From contig VDMD01000010.1 of NCBI GenBank assembly GCA_007026445.1, forward strand, positions 496,001 through 560,000: DNA of 64,000 bases, written 5' to 3'. The first letter of the stretch is position 1, and every line of letters begins with the position of its first letter. The notes under the pieces were generated by a model. It searched no databases. It was not told where the DNA came from and worked only from the letters and a program-made list of their open reading frames with translations. A program made the translations under genes and the position numbers. Of the stretch, positions 11,894 through 22,858 are shown one piece after another. Source of the stretch: Schizophyllum amplum. Taxonomy: Eukaryota > Basidiomycota > Agaricomycetes > Agaricales > Schizophyllaceae.

Positions 11894-13878
11894 ATGGTCA
11901 ACCTGAGAAAACGATATCGAGAGGACGATGGGACTGGCCAAGTACGCGTGAAGCGTCGGGAGACTTCGAGTCCGTCCCCCAATAATGGAGAGATCGTATC
12001 CCTTTGTGCGTCGCTGTCCCTTGCTCCCCAGAACCGATGTACTTACATCTCTTATAGCCGAAGATATGCAGCCCAAGTTCAAGCCGCGACCTGATTGGTA
12101 TTATCGCGACGAACTGACATTCTGCACCGCTGCAAGCCACCCCCAATATAGTACTCCTTCTGACATAGTCCACTTCCTCAAAACAAAGGCCATATCCGCA
12201 GAATATCACAAGACAAAGCCGCGCGCCCTAAGCCGCCTCATTCTCCGTCTTCCGAATGGTGAAAGCGCCGTCCTGCCGGTCGTGTACCGTGCCCCCGTCA
12301 TATTTCTCTCTCACTTCCTCTGGGGATCCATGTGGTCCGTGATTACGCGCGGAGAGCTCTGGCAGGATCACATGCACAGCCTCCTCCACATCGCGAGGCT
12401 ACTTTACAAGCTGCGCAAAGCCGCTACCAATGGAGCACCCCTGCACGACCCCGCCGCAGGGAAAGACATATCGTCCTGGCGCTACGCGCCCTTCGACAGA
12501 GCGGTCCAGCGCATGACCAGTGACGGATTCTTGCTCCCTGTCGACGGCGACTACGGCGACCGCTACAACAAGGCGTTCTGGGAACGCTATCAGGATACGA
12601 GATACAAGGAAGGCATTGAGCACCGTAGGTCTTCAAGTCCATCAGGCGCCTTCGTATTGTATACTGACCGTCTTCATAGGACCGTGGATGGAGAAAATCT
12701 TTGCCGGGAAGTTTGAGGGCTTTCCTCGGTTGGATGCGAAAGAAGAACTGTATTCATTTGATGCCGCCGCGTACGCGGAGTGCCTACAAATGTCACCTAC
12801 CGGCCCCGTCTGGGAGCCTGTGAGTGCAGCAGGACGCCAAGTCACCGCGCGCTTACAGGAGAGGTACAAGGACATGATGGCCAATATGGCCCTTCTGACA
12901 GAGGCCGCGGACGCGACGATGTCCACACGACCGTCTACGCCCGATACTGCGGTCCCTGCTGTCTCAGAGGAGCTTGCGACCACGTTCGCTAGAGGCATGA
13001 CCATTGCAGCGGAAGATCACGACATTAAACCTTCGATCGACGGGTCGAGCGAGCCTCCCTCGTCTCCCGTAGGCGATCCCACACCGCGCCGTCCCGCTCA
13101 TGCTTCGCGCGTATCCTCTGGTAAAGGGCGTGCTTTCGCACTGCAGTTGCGAACATCGGCCTCGCCAGAAATGGCTCCTGTGGCTTCCACGTCATCGCAG
13201 CCTCAACAACCATCCCCGCTGGTACTGCGATCCTCCACGTCCCCTCCACCTCAAGAGAACGCCATGCCTGGTCCATCCTCGGCGCATGAGCCCTACTCTC
13301 CTCACCGCTCTCCGTCTGCCCATCGAGCCCCGTCCCCACGGCGCGTGCAGTCTCCACGCGATGTTCCTTGTCCGCAGACTGCCGCACTCCAGAAAGATAA
13401 CGCCCAGCTGCGCGCGGAGAACGCGCAACTACAGGCGACAGTTGCCGAACACGCACAGTATCGCATGCTTTCCAACGCTTTCGCCGAGAACGCGAAACAG
13501 GAAAGAGAGGCGGGGCGCGAGCGGGAGGCTCGCCATGCCGCGGAGAGCGCCCAGCTTCGGCGCGAAGCCGCAGAGCGGGAGGGTCGACTTGTGGGGGAGG
13601 CTCGGCGCGAGGCTGCGGTGCGCGAGACCAGGCATACGGAGGAGCGGCGTGAGGCGGCGCAGCGGGAGACAACGCTCCGCCAGGAGGCGCACGAGCGGGA
13701 GGCGCGCTTGATTGTGGAGTGCCGGGAGCTCAGGGCGGAGCTCGACGCGAAGTCGCAGTTGCTGGCGCAGTGTGGTTTAAAGCTGGGGCAGGAGCTGGCT
13801 GTCAGTGGTGAACTTCGCGGACGGGTGAATACGCTGCAGACGCGGCTGGACGACGTAGTGAAGGCCGCGGGGATGTGA
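11894..13878 (+). CDS. Hypothetical protein, conserved-looking N-terminal domain and C-terminal coiled coil
   Basis: Three-exon gene of unknown function. Exon 1 starts MVNLRKRYREDDGTGQ. A GTGCGT donor about 115 nt in and an acceptor before CCGAAGATATG restore the frame into EDMQPKFKPRPDWYYRDELT. The globular part (about residues 45-270) includes LILRLPNGESAVLPVVYRA and HFLWGSMWSVITRGELWQDH. A second intron precedes GPWMEKIFAGKFEGFPRLDA. After a Ser/Pro-rich linker, the last 150 residues form a long charged coiled coil beginning LQKDNAQLRAENAQLQATVA. The stop is at 13876-13878. I recognise no named domain. The arrangement suggests a scaffold or DNA-associated fungal protein, but this is a guess. 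Confidence 0.7.
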
Positions 13879-14265
13879 TGACGGGAGGTAAATTTCACTG
13901 ACCATTTAACTTGTAAGTAATAATAGGTACTGCTTGACTGGTCTGTAGCTGTACTGAAAGTTGTATGTGTACCTTGTATACCAGTGATTCGTGAATTGTG
14001 GCCACTGTGACAGCATCATTGTTGTCCGATCTTTGTCGTTTACAGAGATACCTGAAGGTGCTGCACTGGCTACTGGTAAATCCACGGCCACCTAACGCAA
14101 AAATGATTCGTCGAGAGGTACCGGTAATGGGAAGAGTGACGACGATATTGGAGAAAGACGGCGGGCCGGGGCGGGCCGGACGTTCGTGAATCGTCACAAA
14201 GACTTCCAAGAAAGGAAGCTGCCCCGACGCGTCGCGTCGCGACTCCGCGCTTGCCCTCCACCGTC
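13879..14265. other. Intergenic region before ASF1
   Basis: 387 bp between two plus-strand genes. No coding signal; it contains the 3' UTR of the coiled-coil gene and the ASF1 promoter. Confidence 0.45.
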
Positions 14266-14987
14266 ATGTCTATTGTCACCATACGAGTAAGTGCTGCCCC
14301 CGCCGCATATCTGGTCTTGCTCAAAGATACCCCAGAACGTCGAATTTCTCAACAACCCCGCGAAGTTCTCCGATGCGTATCGGTTTCGCGTCACCTTCGA
14401 TTGCATCGCACACCTGCAAGACGGTATGTGTGCCACCGCCGCGTCTACGCGCCCTCTCAAACCCTCCCAGACCTAGAATGGCGCCTCATATACGTGTCAT
14501 CACCAGGAAATGAGGATCTTGATCAGGAACTTGACGACTGCCTAGTCGGACCCGTGCCCATGGGCGTGAACTCCTTCGAATTCGAGGGCTCCCCACCCGA
14601 CCCCTCCAAGATCCCAAAGGAAGACGTGCTTGGCGTCGCAGCCCTCATCCTCACCGGCTCCTATAAGGACCAGGAGTTCGTGCGCGTGGGGTACTACCAG
14701 AACACGGAGTACGACAATGAGGAGATGAAAGAGACGCCGCCGGAGAAGATTATGTTCGAGCGCCTGGTGCGCGACATCAGCTCGAAGCCGCGCGTGACAC
14801 GCTTTCAGATCAAGTGGTGCGTGGTCGGTGCTGGGACGCGAACCAGAGCTGACCTTTGTGCAGGGATGTGGCGCCGCCAACCACTGGACGGGCGGCTGCA
14901 GGGGCAGCGACGTCGGCAGCAGTACCCTCCGCGAACGATCTCGACACCGACGACTCCTCTCCTGCACCAAATGGCACGGCTCCATAG
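14266..14987 (+). CDS. ASF1: Histone chaperone ASF1
   Basis: Histone H3-H4 chaperone for nucleosome assembly and exchange. It starts at ATG 14266 with MSIVTIR. A GTAAGT intron from 14287 joins this to NVEFLNNPAKFSDAYRFRVT, then FDCIAHLQD. A second intron restores DLEWRLIYVSSPGNEDLDQE. Hallmarks of the immunoglobulin-like Asf1 core follow: LDDCLVGPVPMGVNSFEFEG, ILTGSYKDQEFVRVGYYQNT and RVTRFQIKWD. A third intron (acceptor before GGATGTG) gives a short Ala/Asp-rich tail ending SSPAPNGTAP and a TAG at 14985-14987. The length, roughly 200 residues, and every core motif fit the family. The acidic tail is shorter than in budding yeast. Confidence 0.96.
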
Positions 14988-15644
14988 CTCGATACCGTGG
15001 CTCCCTAGTTCATGCACCTGTATCCTCCTGGCGTCATCACTGTATACCTGCTCCGTGTTTTTCGTACTCTCGCGCAGTCCCTCAAGGAAAACACTCTCAA
15101 GCATCAATCCGCTCTTGTCATTGAGTCTAGCCCCTCGAAACTCATCTGTCTGCTCATGTAGGTCGACGTTAGTCTCGCAAGACGAGCACTCTTGAGGATG
15201 ATGCGGACTCGTCTCTCCACAAGTGAACAACTTTACGGACCGTGTCGCTACACCGCTCGAAGAACCAGATGAACACGGTGCGCGATGAAGAAGAGAAAGG
15301 TTGACCAAGGATGTTGGACTTGATCTAACGTAGGTTTACCGAAGGCGGTTCTCGTCTCGTGACTCCAAGTGTGTCCCTTTCAAGTCATCGCACGAAGCCC
15401 ACCAGAACTCAACAGTTTAACATGTCAGTGCCTCTTCGCTGTCGCACCATCACATCAGGCCATGGAGACACTGAGCGGTCGCCGGTACCTCCGTCTGTTA
15501 ACTGCGAATGAGTCACGGTGGCGCACGGACAGTCAGCTTGCTCGGAGTCTCGCCTGCGTATATAAACCCTGACTAGCCACAGCTACCTTATTACTTCAGC
15601 TCCCTGCTCAATCTTTCTGCGAGACAATTTAATTACCAGCGACC
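14988..15644. other. Intergenic region with TATA-containing promoter
   Basis: 657 bp between ASF1 and the next plus-strand gene. No coding sequence is supported. The right end carries the TATATAAA element listed separately. Confidence 0.45.
15559..15566 (+). promoter_or_regulatory. TATA box
   Basis: TATATAAA 79 bp upstream of the ATG at 15645, a likely core promoter element for the following gene. Confidence 0.45.
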
Positions 15645-16415
15645 ATGACGCGCTCCAAGAACAACGACTCCCCGTACAAGCAACTGAAGAAGGTGCGCTA
15701 TATTACCCTGTCTTCGTATCACCCCGCACGTGTTTCTGACCACACATCCCCTCCAGAACATCCGCGCCGAGGCCGTTAAGGCAGGCATCAACTACGCGGA
15801 AGCGATAGATAGGCGCAACGCGTGCAAGGAAACGCAGAAGGTGCGTAGTTCCATGCGTTCTCCGCCTTCGACCCATCCTATTCCTCCCGTTCGAAAACCG
15901 CTAACACCCGCCTGCTTACAGATTGACCTCTCTCGCGGACTCTCGCGACGCAACCCGGGGCGCATGGACGGCTTCCAGTGGCGCGGCTCGACTTTTATTC
16001 CTCCGCAGAGGGTCGACAACGGCGACTTCTCTGCAGACTGCAGCACCGACGTTGCCGCAGAGCGTGACGCGAACCTCGGCGGCGAAGGCGCTGAGCCGCG
16101 GCAGGCGCATGTTGTGTGCTTGATGGATCTCGCTAGGCCGGCGAAGCGGAAAGGTGGGTTGTTCTGTTACGAATGGCGGCACTGTCGCGGATGGTCGTTG
16201 TAGACTTTGCTGACGGTTTTGTTGCAGTGAGGAAGACCCAGTTCGAGTTCGTCAGCCGACCAAAGGCAGTGATCGCTTTGTCCGAATGCGATGAGGCGGA
16301 GTCCGTCTTTGATGAGTGGGACGTACTGGAGGATGACCTGTACGATTCCGAGGTTAGCGTAGAGGACGACGAGATGCCGCCGAAGAGGCAGTACGCAGAG
16401 GTCATGAAGACATGA
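15645..16415 (+). CDS. Hypothetical basic/acidic protein
   Basis: Four-exon gene of about 165 codons. Exon 1 (15645-15692) encodes MTRSKNNDSPYKQLKK. Exon 2 begins NIRAEAVKAGINYAEAIDRR. Exon 3 follows a 60-70 nt intron with IDLSRGLSRRNPGRMDGFQW. The last exon begins VRKTQFEFVSRPKAVIALSE and ends in an acidic stretch, VFDEWDVLEDDLYDSEVSVE, with stop at 16413-16415. The first part is basic and the tail acidic, with no signal peptide or membrane segment. I recognise no family. The strong TATA element upstream and regular splice sites support a real gene. Confidence 0.66.
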
Positions 16416-16808
16416 TGCGGAGGGGCTCTTCCATTCCCCTACATAGATTATAGCTAGGACTTTAGATACCCTTTCTGCTGTACCTGGATGGTGAGAGCAT
16501 GCTAGCGACCGTCGAGATTTTTGGCCGAGAAACTTCCCGTACGAGAACAATAGCTTCCAAATTCGCAACTTTCCCACGCCATTTTCGACTCATTATGCTC
16601 TTCGCGTGCGTTCTGTCATCCCCCATCACCCCACCACCTCCTCTCGGCTCTCCTCGCCTGCGCTCAGCACTTGGTTAGCCCCTCATCGGCACACTTTGCA
16701 TCGCGCCACACACGCGACACGAGTCATCTTCATCGGCGTTGTTGGCGCTGGTTGGTAAACTTGCCCTGAACACACAGATCGTTCTCGATCTTATATCGCC
16801 CCCTCACC
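16416..16808. other. Intergenic region before eIF2-gamma
   Basis: 393 bp without coding signal. The last 200 bp are C/T-rich, as is common in promoters of highly expressed fungal genes. Confidence 0.4.
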
Positions 16809-18506
16809 ATGCCTGGCGACGAGACACTACAAAAGCCCCACGAGGAGGAGTCTGACTCCGATGACGAGGAGGAAGAGACGTTCCCGAAATTCGACGTCGA
16901 TGCGACGACATTGACACCGCTGACGCCTGAGGTTATCTCGAAGCAGGTGCGTCCTCAGCACTGAGTCCCCAGTCTTGGAGCTAATGAGAAGGCGGATAGG
17001 CAACGATCAACTTGGGTACGCTTGCTGCCGTTGTCCCGTATGCAGTCGCTCACGGCACTTAGGAACCATCGGCCACGTCGCTCACGGCAAATCGACCGTT
17101 GTAAAGGCCATCTCTGGCGTGCAGACCGTTCGCTTCAAGAACGAGCTCGTCCGCAACATTACCATCAAGCTCGGCTACGCGAACGCAAAAGTGCGTGGCG
17201 CGTTTCCCCGTGTCTCCCTCTCCCCGATCGTTCAACCCCGCTGACCGATCGGTTCACTCCTGCAGATCTACAAGTGCGAGAACGAGGCGTGCCCAAGACC
17301 GGGATGCTACCGCTCGTACCGCTCGGACAAGGAGGACAACCCGCCATGCGAGCGCCCGGGGTGCGGCCATCGCATGAAGCTCGTCCGGCATGTGTCGTTC
17401 GTCGACTGCCCCGGACACGATATTCTCATGGCCACTATGCTGAACGGTGCCGCGGTTATGGACGCCGCCCTTCTTCTTGTCGCCGGTAACGAGACGTGCC
17501 CGCAGCCGCAGACGTCCGAGCATCTGGCTGCCGTCGAAATTATGAAGCTCGAGAACATCATCATTCTGCAGAACAAGGTCGATCTCATCAAGGAGGCACA
17601 GGCGCTCGAGCACCAAAAGAGCATCACTGCTTTTGTGAAGGGTTCGTGCACCGTCCATTTCTCTGACCTCAGCTGAACGAAATACGCAGGCACTGTCGCC
17701 GAATCGTCACCCATCGTGCCGATCTCTGCGCAGCTGAAGTACAACATCGACGCCGTCAACGAGTACATCGTGAAGCGCATTCCGATTCCCATCCGCAACT
17801 TCACCTCCGAACCGCGACTCATCGTCATCCGTTCCTTCGATGTCAACAAGCCCGGCGCGGAGGTCGACGACCTCAAGGGTGGCGTCGCCGGTGGCTCCAT
17901 TCTGACCGGTGTCCTCCATCTCGGGCAGGAGGTCGAAATCCGGCCAGGAATCGTCACCAAGGACGCCGCAGGTCGCAATCGCTGCAAACCTATCTTCAGC
18001 CGCATTATGTCCCTGCACGCCGAGAACAACCTGCTCAACTTTGCCGTCCCCGGCGGCCTCATTGGTGTCGGCACGCGTATCGACCCGACGCTATGCCGTG
18101 CGGATCGGTTGGTGGGCCAGGTGCTCGGCGCGGTGGGCAAGCTGCCGCAGATCTATTCGGAGCTGGAGATCAGCCTGTTCTTGCTCCGGCGGCTGCTGGG
18201 TGTCAAGACGGAGGACAAGAAGCAGACGAAGGTCACGAAGCTAGTCAAGAACGAGCTGCTACTCATCAACATCGGCTCAACATCCACGGGCGGTCGTGTG
18301 CTGAGCGTGAAGGCGGATTTGGCGAAGATCCAGTTGACGTCCCCGGCATGTACAGAGGTGGGCGAGAAGGTCGCTCTGTCGCGCCGTATTGAAAAGCACT
18401 GGCGCCTGGTTGGTGAGTGATATTTTCCATGCATCAAAGACGGCGCGCTGATATCGCTGCAGGATGGGGTAGCGTACAGAGAGGCACTGTCTTGGAGGTG
18501 GACTGA
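16809..18506 (+). CDS. GCD11: Translation initiation factor eIF2 subunit gamma
   Basis: GTP-binding subunit of eIF2, which delivers initiator Met-tRNA to the 40S ribosome. It starts [20 protein letters not shown], an acidic leader. After an intron come the GTPase motifs: GHVAHGKST (G1), [20 protein letters not shown] (G3) and LQNKVDLI (G4). The zinc-knuckle-like insert [16 protein letters not shown] is typical of eIF2-gamma and separates it from EF-Tu. Domain II/III motifs include [40 protein letters not shown] and [14 protein letters not shown]. Small introns interrupt around 17.2, 17.65 and 18.42 kb; the last exon reads [14 protein letters not shown] with TGA at 18504-18506. All family landmarks are present. 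Confidence 0.96.
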
Positions 18507-18920
18507 GTTTACTGTTGTACGTCCGCGATGTATCTGTGTCAATTGTACTTTCCTCCATGAAAGATGCCGTCAAGTATCAGAGTTCCTCGAAGGTTAGTCT
18601 TCTCGTTCTTCTGTCGTTAAAAAAAAGACCGGAAACGTAGTGGTACACGATCAAGGGGCGAGTGGAGGACTGGAGGCGCGTCAGTGGGATGGGTGGCAGG
18701 TTGATTGCAATGAAGGGCGAGTTCATGTTGAGTTCCTGGTGCGGAAGTGCGCCCAGCTCTGACGTCACGGCACGCGCGCATACGTACGTGTTCGAGCCGC
18801 CGCGTCGTGTACCATAACTCCCTTGTCCTCTACTTCCATCGTCGTCCGTTTGCAACGCGTATATCCCTTTCTCAAAAGCTTAGAGAAGAAAACTTCGAAC
18901 ACAGCACACAAGGCGCCACC
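18507..18920. other. Intergenic region before BAP31-like gene
   Basis: 414 bp, no coding signal. It holds the eIF2-gamma 3' UTR and the promoter of the next gene. Confidence 0.4.
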
Positions 18921-19873
18921 ATGACGATCTAGTGCGTGCCGAACGTCCATAGCGTTGAGCTCAGTTAACCGAACTCTTGTGCAGCTATTCCCTCACCTTT
19001 ATGATGCTGGCGGCGGAGGCACGTGTCTCTCATAGACCACAGTTGCTTCCACTGGGAGCGATGCTCTCAATTTTTCCACCACCGTCCGATGGGACGAGGC
19101 TCGCTAACAAGCTTTTATTCACAGGTCGCCCTATCCTTCGTCCTCATTGCACCGCTCCCCCACGCAGTGCGCAAGCGTCTCTTTGGCTTCCTTGCCACTA
19201 ACAAGGTGCGCTTGTCATACACGCGTTCCGCAGCTCGTGCTAACCCAGCCTTCCGCATTGCCCAGATCGTCTCGAAAGTCGCGTATGGTGTCAAGATCAG
19301 CTTCATGTTCGTGTAGCCCAAGACCTTTCATGCTATGAGCGCTTACCTTTCTGCAGATTCATAGGCATACTCTTCCTTGACGCGCTCCAGCGCATGTTCC
19401 GCGTAACTGCCGAGTCGGACGCGGCAAGGGCAAATGGTGTGCTTTGCCGCTTCGTACTCGCCGTGATATACTCACCTCCCCTTAGGTGGTGGACAAACGC
19501 AGGGCGCCGCATTTGGTGACGGCGGTCTCGCCGCGCGCAAGTTCTAGTGCGTCACATACCTACGCGCCTCTCAGTCGCGTACTTACCCTCCTTTTCTAGC
19601 GCACAACGCAACACCTACTTGACCGGCTTCACTCTGTTTCTCTCCCTCCTCTTGACGCGCACTTTCTACCTCGTCCTCGAGCTCCTGCACGTGCAGGACG
19701 AGTACGCGAAGGCGACGAGCGGGCAGGCGAAGGGCGGCGAGAACGCAGAGGTGAAGAAGCTGAAGGCCGACCTGGAGACGATGCGCAAGCAGAGCCTGCA
19801 GCAGCAGAAGGAGCACGACCGCCTGGCGGATGAGTACAACAAGGCGGTGGGGAGAAGCGCGAAGAAGGATTAG
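18921..19873 (+). CDS. BAP29/BAP31-family ER transmembrane protein (Yet-like)
   Basis: ER membrane protein of the B-cell receptor-associated 29/31 family (yeast Yet1-3), involved in export of membrane cargo. It has tiny exons. ATGACGATCTA plus C at the next acceptor gives MTIYYSLTFMMLAAE, then VALSFVLIAPLPHAVRKRLF, GFLATNK, IVSKVAYGVKISFM, and FIGILFLDALQRMFRV. A further intron leads to GAAFGDGGLAARKFYAQRNT. The third membrane segment is YLTGFTLFLSLLLTRTFYLV. The C-terminus is a charged coiled coil (AEVKKLKADLETMRKQSLQQ) ending AVGRSAKKD, with lysines at or near the end like the family's ER-retrieval signal. Joining LAAE to VALS needs a GC-AG intron (19019-19124). Stop at 19871-19873. Confidence 0.87.
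19019..19124 (+). other. Predicted GC-AG intron in the BAP31-like gene
   Basis: The frame before this intron ends GCGGCGGAG and the frame after begins GTCGCCCTATCC; both must be phase 0. No GT donor is in phase. GC at 19019-19020 directly follows GAG, and CACAG ends at 19124, with a CTAAC branch-point-like site about 20 nt upstream. Confidence 0.55.
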
Positions 19874-20300
19874 GGGTTCAGAGATGGAGTAAGTGCGCAG
19901 GTGGAATGTGAAGAGGCTGCTTAACCCTCGGGACGTAGAATGTGGACGATCTCGCAGTCGAATATGTACCCCACACAAGCTCTGTATAGTTGCATATGAT
20001 TCTTTTCCTCGTTAGGTCTAGCAAGTGATGTGACGCTAGTACCGGAAGTTCCTTCGGAATCTGTGGAAGACTGCGCCTCTGCGCGACCGCCACGCTGAGG
20101 AAGGCTGAGAGTCGTCACATTCCACGTGACTGTTGTAGTCCGTCGTGACTCGTGACCAGTCGCGTTGCGAATGCAACTTTTGCAAGTTCCAACGTCGCTT
20201 GGAGTTTCACCACCGTCTGGCTCTCAGATTGCATTGAAGCTGTAAACCCCCTCCTCTGCTGGTATAGCCCAATGAATGCTGATGATGGATAGTACCGGAA
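19874..20300. other. Intergenic region before F-box gene
   Basis: 427 bp with no supported coding sequence between two plus-strand genes. Confidence 0.4.
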
Positions 20301-22039
20301 ATGCACGAAGCGCTCCTTATACCCGACCTCGTTGCATCGATATGCGACGCAGTGGATGGGAAGGAAGACGCCTATTCTATGGCTCGCACATGCCGAGCGT
20401 GGCAGCATCCTGCTGTTGACCGTATCTGGAGAGACATGACACTGGAACAGCTTTGCTTACAAGTACTGCCGTCAGATGTTCTGTACCAGGAGGTATGGAT
20501 GTGCTGTTTTTCTGCCTACGCGCCCTCACCAGGTCCTAGGAAACAAACAGCACAACGACATGGTGTCGATCCCCGCAGCCTGCGGACTACGAGAAACTCT
20601 ACGAATACTCGCAACGCGTGCGCAATTTGAGAGTGGATACGAGCAGCGACACCTGCCTGAGAACAATCTGTAGCCATCCGCCTCCACGTCCCCTCTTCCC
20701 GCAACTCAAGATCCTTTCGATAACCCTTCCACTTACCATGCGCCGCGTGGATCAGACCTTGCTCGCTCCCTTCTCATCGCCAGTTCTCATCAAGTTGGTG
20801 GTGCAAGCTCGGGAGCCGGAAGGTTTGGACGACCTCGAGGACATATTACCAAGCATTGACCTCGATGCCATATGGCTCATGTATGGCCCTGAGGTTCGCC
20901 TGCATATAGACCTTTCCGACTACTCCAGTATGCGCGCGCTTGTCGGAACTCATCGAGACATCATACATACGGTTGTTCTCCACCAGATTCCGCTGGATGA
21001 AAACGATTGGCGGTTTCTAACGGCACTTCCTCGATTGCATGCTCTTCGTATTGAGGCTCCCCCTGAAATGCCCCCACTTCGTGTCGGCACCGTCGATTGC
21101 CCCTCCCACGCCCTGACCGAGCTTCACATCAGCGCCTGGGACGATCGCAGGCCGCTTGTCACCGACTTGCTTCGCCAGTGCGGCTGTCTTTCATTGTCCA
21201 CGGTGGTAATAATCATCAAGTACGACCATAGAGACGGAGAAAGAACACGGACCAATCACTGGACCCATCTCCTCCGGGCCTTGCAGCGACATTGTGTACA
21301 CGACAGCATGCGTACCCTCCGCTTGGAGAGCAGGAGCGAGATGAAGAAGATCTACTTCGATGACCTGAAGCTACTCCTCCCCTTCACCCAGTTAACGACG
21401 CTGCATGTGGTGAACAAGGGCGGAGTCAGCGTACGTGATCGCCATATCACCCAGCTCATGCACAGCTGGAAGTCGCTGCGCTCGTTGAGACTGGCGTCTG
21501 CCATATATGACTCTCTGGACGTGTCTGACACGCCTTCTTCTGACATGTGCTGTGCGCCACACGTTTACGCCTGCAGTATCATCGGCTTGCTCGACCTCGT
21601 CGAATCCGCCACATCACTCGTCTCTCTCAACATCTCAATCGACTTTGATGACAGGTTCTTCAAGGATTTCCAACGAAGGCAGCCCAATACGGGCATCCGT
21701 CACCTCAATTTTTGTGGCTCCATCATAGATGATCCTCTCGAAGTCGCGGAGGTCCTTCTTCACATGTTTCCGAACGTGGTGGCGGGGGCGGGACATATAA
21801 CGGCATCCACCTGGCAGAATGTCGAACACTACGAAGGCTGTCTCGGCGACACCATGTGGGAAAAATGGGAACAGGTGCAGAGGATTGTGGGTTTGGTCCG
21901 CAAGGCGGAGCGGAACACAGAGCAACGCGTTAGGCGGACACTCGCGGGCGGGCAGTCTGCAGTTTCAACGAGATCGTGCGTGTTGAACTCACCATCGTTG
22001 GTACCTCCAGTTTTATGCTACCCGACGTGTAATCACTGA
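20301..22039 (+). CDS. F-box/leucine-rich-repeat-like protein
   Basis: Probable SCF ubiquitin-ligase substrate adaptor of the large basidiomycete F-box family. Exon 1 starts MHEALLIPDLVASICDAVDG and continues to ARTCRAWQHPAVDRIWRDM, the shape of a fungal F-box. A GTATGG intron follows, then ADYEKLYEYSQRVRNLRVD, a motif that recurs after the F-box in these proteins. The remaining 430 residues alternate leucine-rich strands and helices (FPQLKILSITLPLTMRRVDQ, DLDAIWLMYGPEVRLHIDLS, MHSWKSLRSLRLASAIYDSL). The tail contains HMFPNVVAGAGHITASTWQN and stops at 22037-22039. The last 365 bp lie inside the left arm of the large inverted repeat; a truncated mirror copy of this tail is at 29102-29476. The gene appears intact. 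Its substrate is unknown. Confidence 0.8.
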
Positions 22040-22858
22040 TGAGTACTGTTTCTCGAGTAGTACGTCGATATCTTACTGTAATGGTCGCCGATACATACTT
22101 GTAGTACACATTTCTTAGACGGCTCCCAATACCGAGTTCAGCACTCGGCCCATTTCTCCTATGTCTCGGGCTGCTGCGTCTCGACATGGGTCAGTGGCTG
22201 GGTGCCTTCACCTCCTTTTTCCGTCCTAGACAACGCGGACATGCAGTGCAATTGAATTCCCAGTGCCTCAGGCCTCAGGCGGCCTCAGGAATCGGCCCGA
22301 CACCGGTTATAAGGCTCACAGTGAGTTAGCTCGAACTCAATATATTACTTCGGTATAAGTACAAGGAAGGACATGGGATAGACAAACCCGTCGCGGCGCG
22401 TGCGATTACACTGCTGTTTTGTCACGGTGGCTGTCAGAATTCTGACAGTTGATAAAGTGACTGTGGGCGTGAACGGTCCGTTTGAGCAAGCGAAGGCTGA
22501 ATGCATGGGCTGGTAGACACATGAGATTGAACAGTTTGAACGATGTCCTGACATAGCTCAGTGGAGATTCAGACTTTCATCTCCTCTTTGTTTACTTTCC
22601 TAAGTATACCGGGCGGGTTGGAGGCGAGATATGCGTTCTCTCTCGATCTGAGTCTGAGCTGAGGTCTACTTTGCACCACTACCAGAATATTTCTGACTGA
22701 AAAGAGCGCCGGCTTCGCCCGCGCTTCCTGCTTACATTTGACCGGGCGCATGGATGGGAATGAACAGAATAGATACGCATGCTTCGCTAACGCGATACTA
22801 GTACAGAAAACGACAAGAACGTGCAGTCCAACATCTACCCTCGACCAACGCCTCCGCT
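22040..22858. other. Gene-free interval inside the left arm
   Basis: 819 bp between the F-box stop and the FunK1 copy 1 stop; the two genes converge here. It contains the 18-nt palindrome and three CCTCAGG repeats around 22267-22290. No coding sequence is supported. The matching interval on the right is 28282-29101. Confidence 0.45.
22431..22448. repeat. Perfect 18-nt palindrome (left copy)
   Basis: CTGTCAGAATTCTGACAG, in the 3' flank of FunK1 copy 1. The same sequence is at 28692-28709 in the right arm. Confidence 0.7.
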
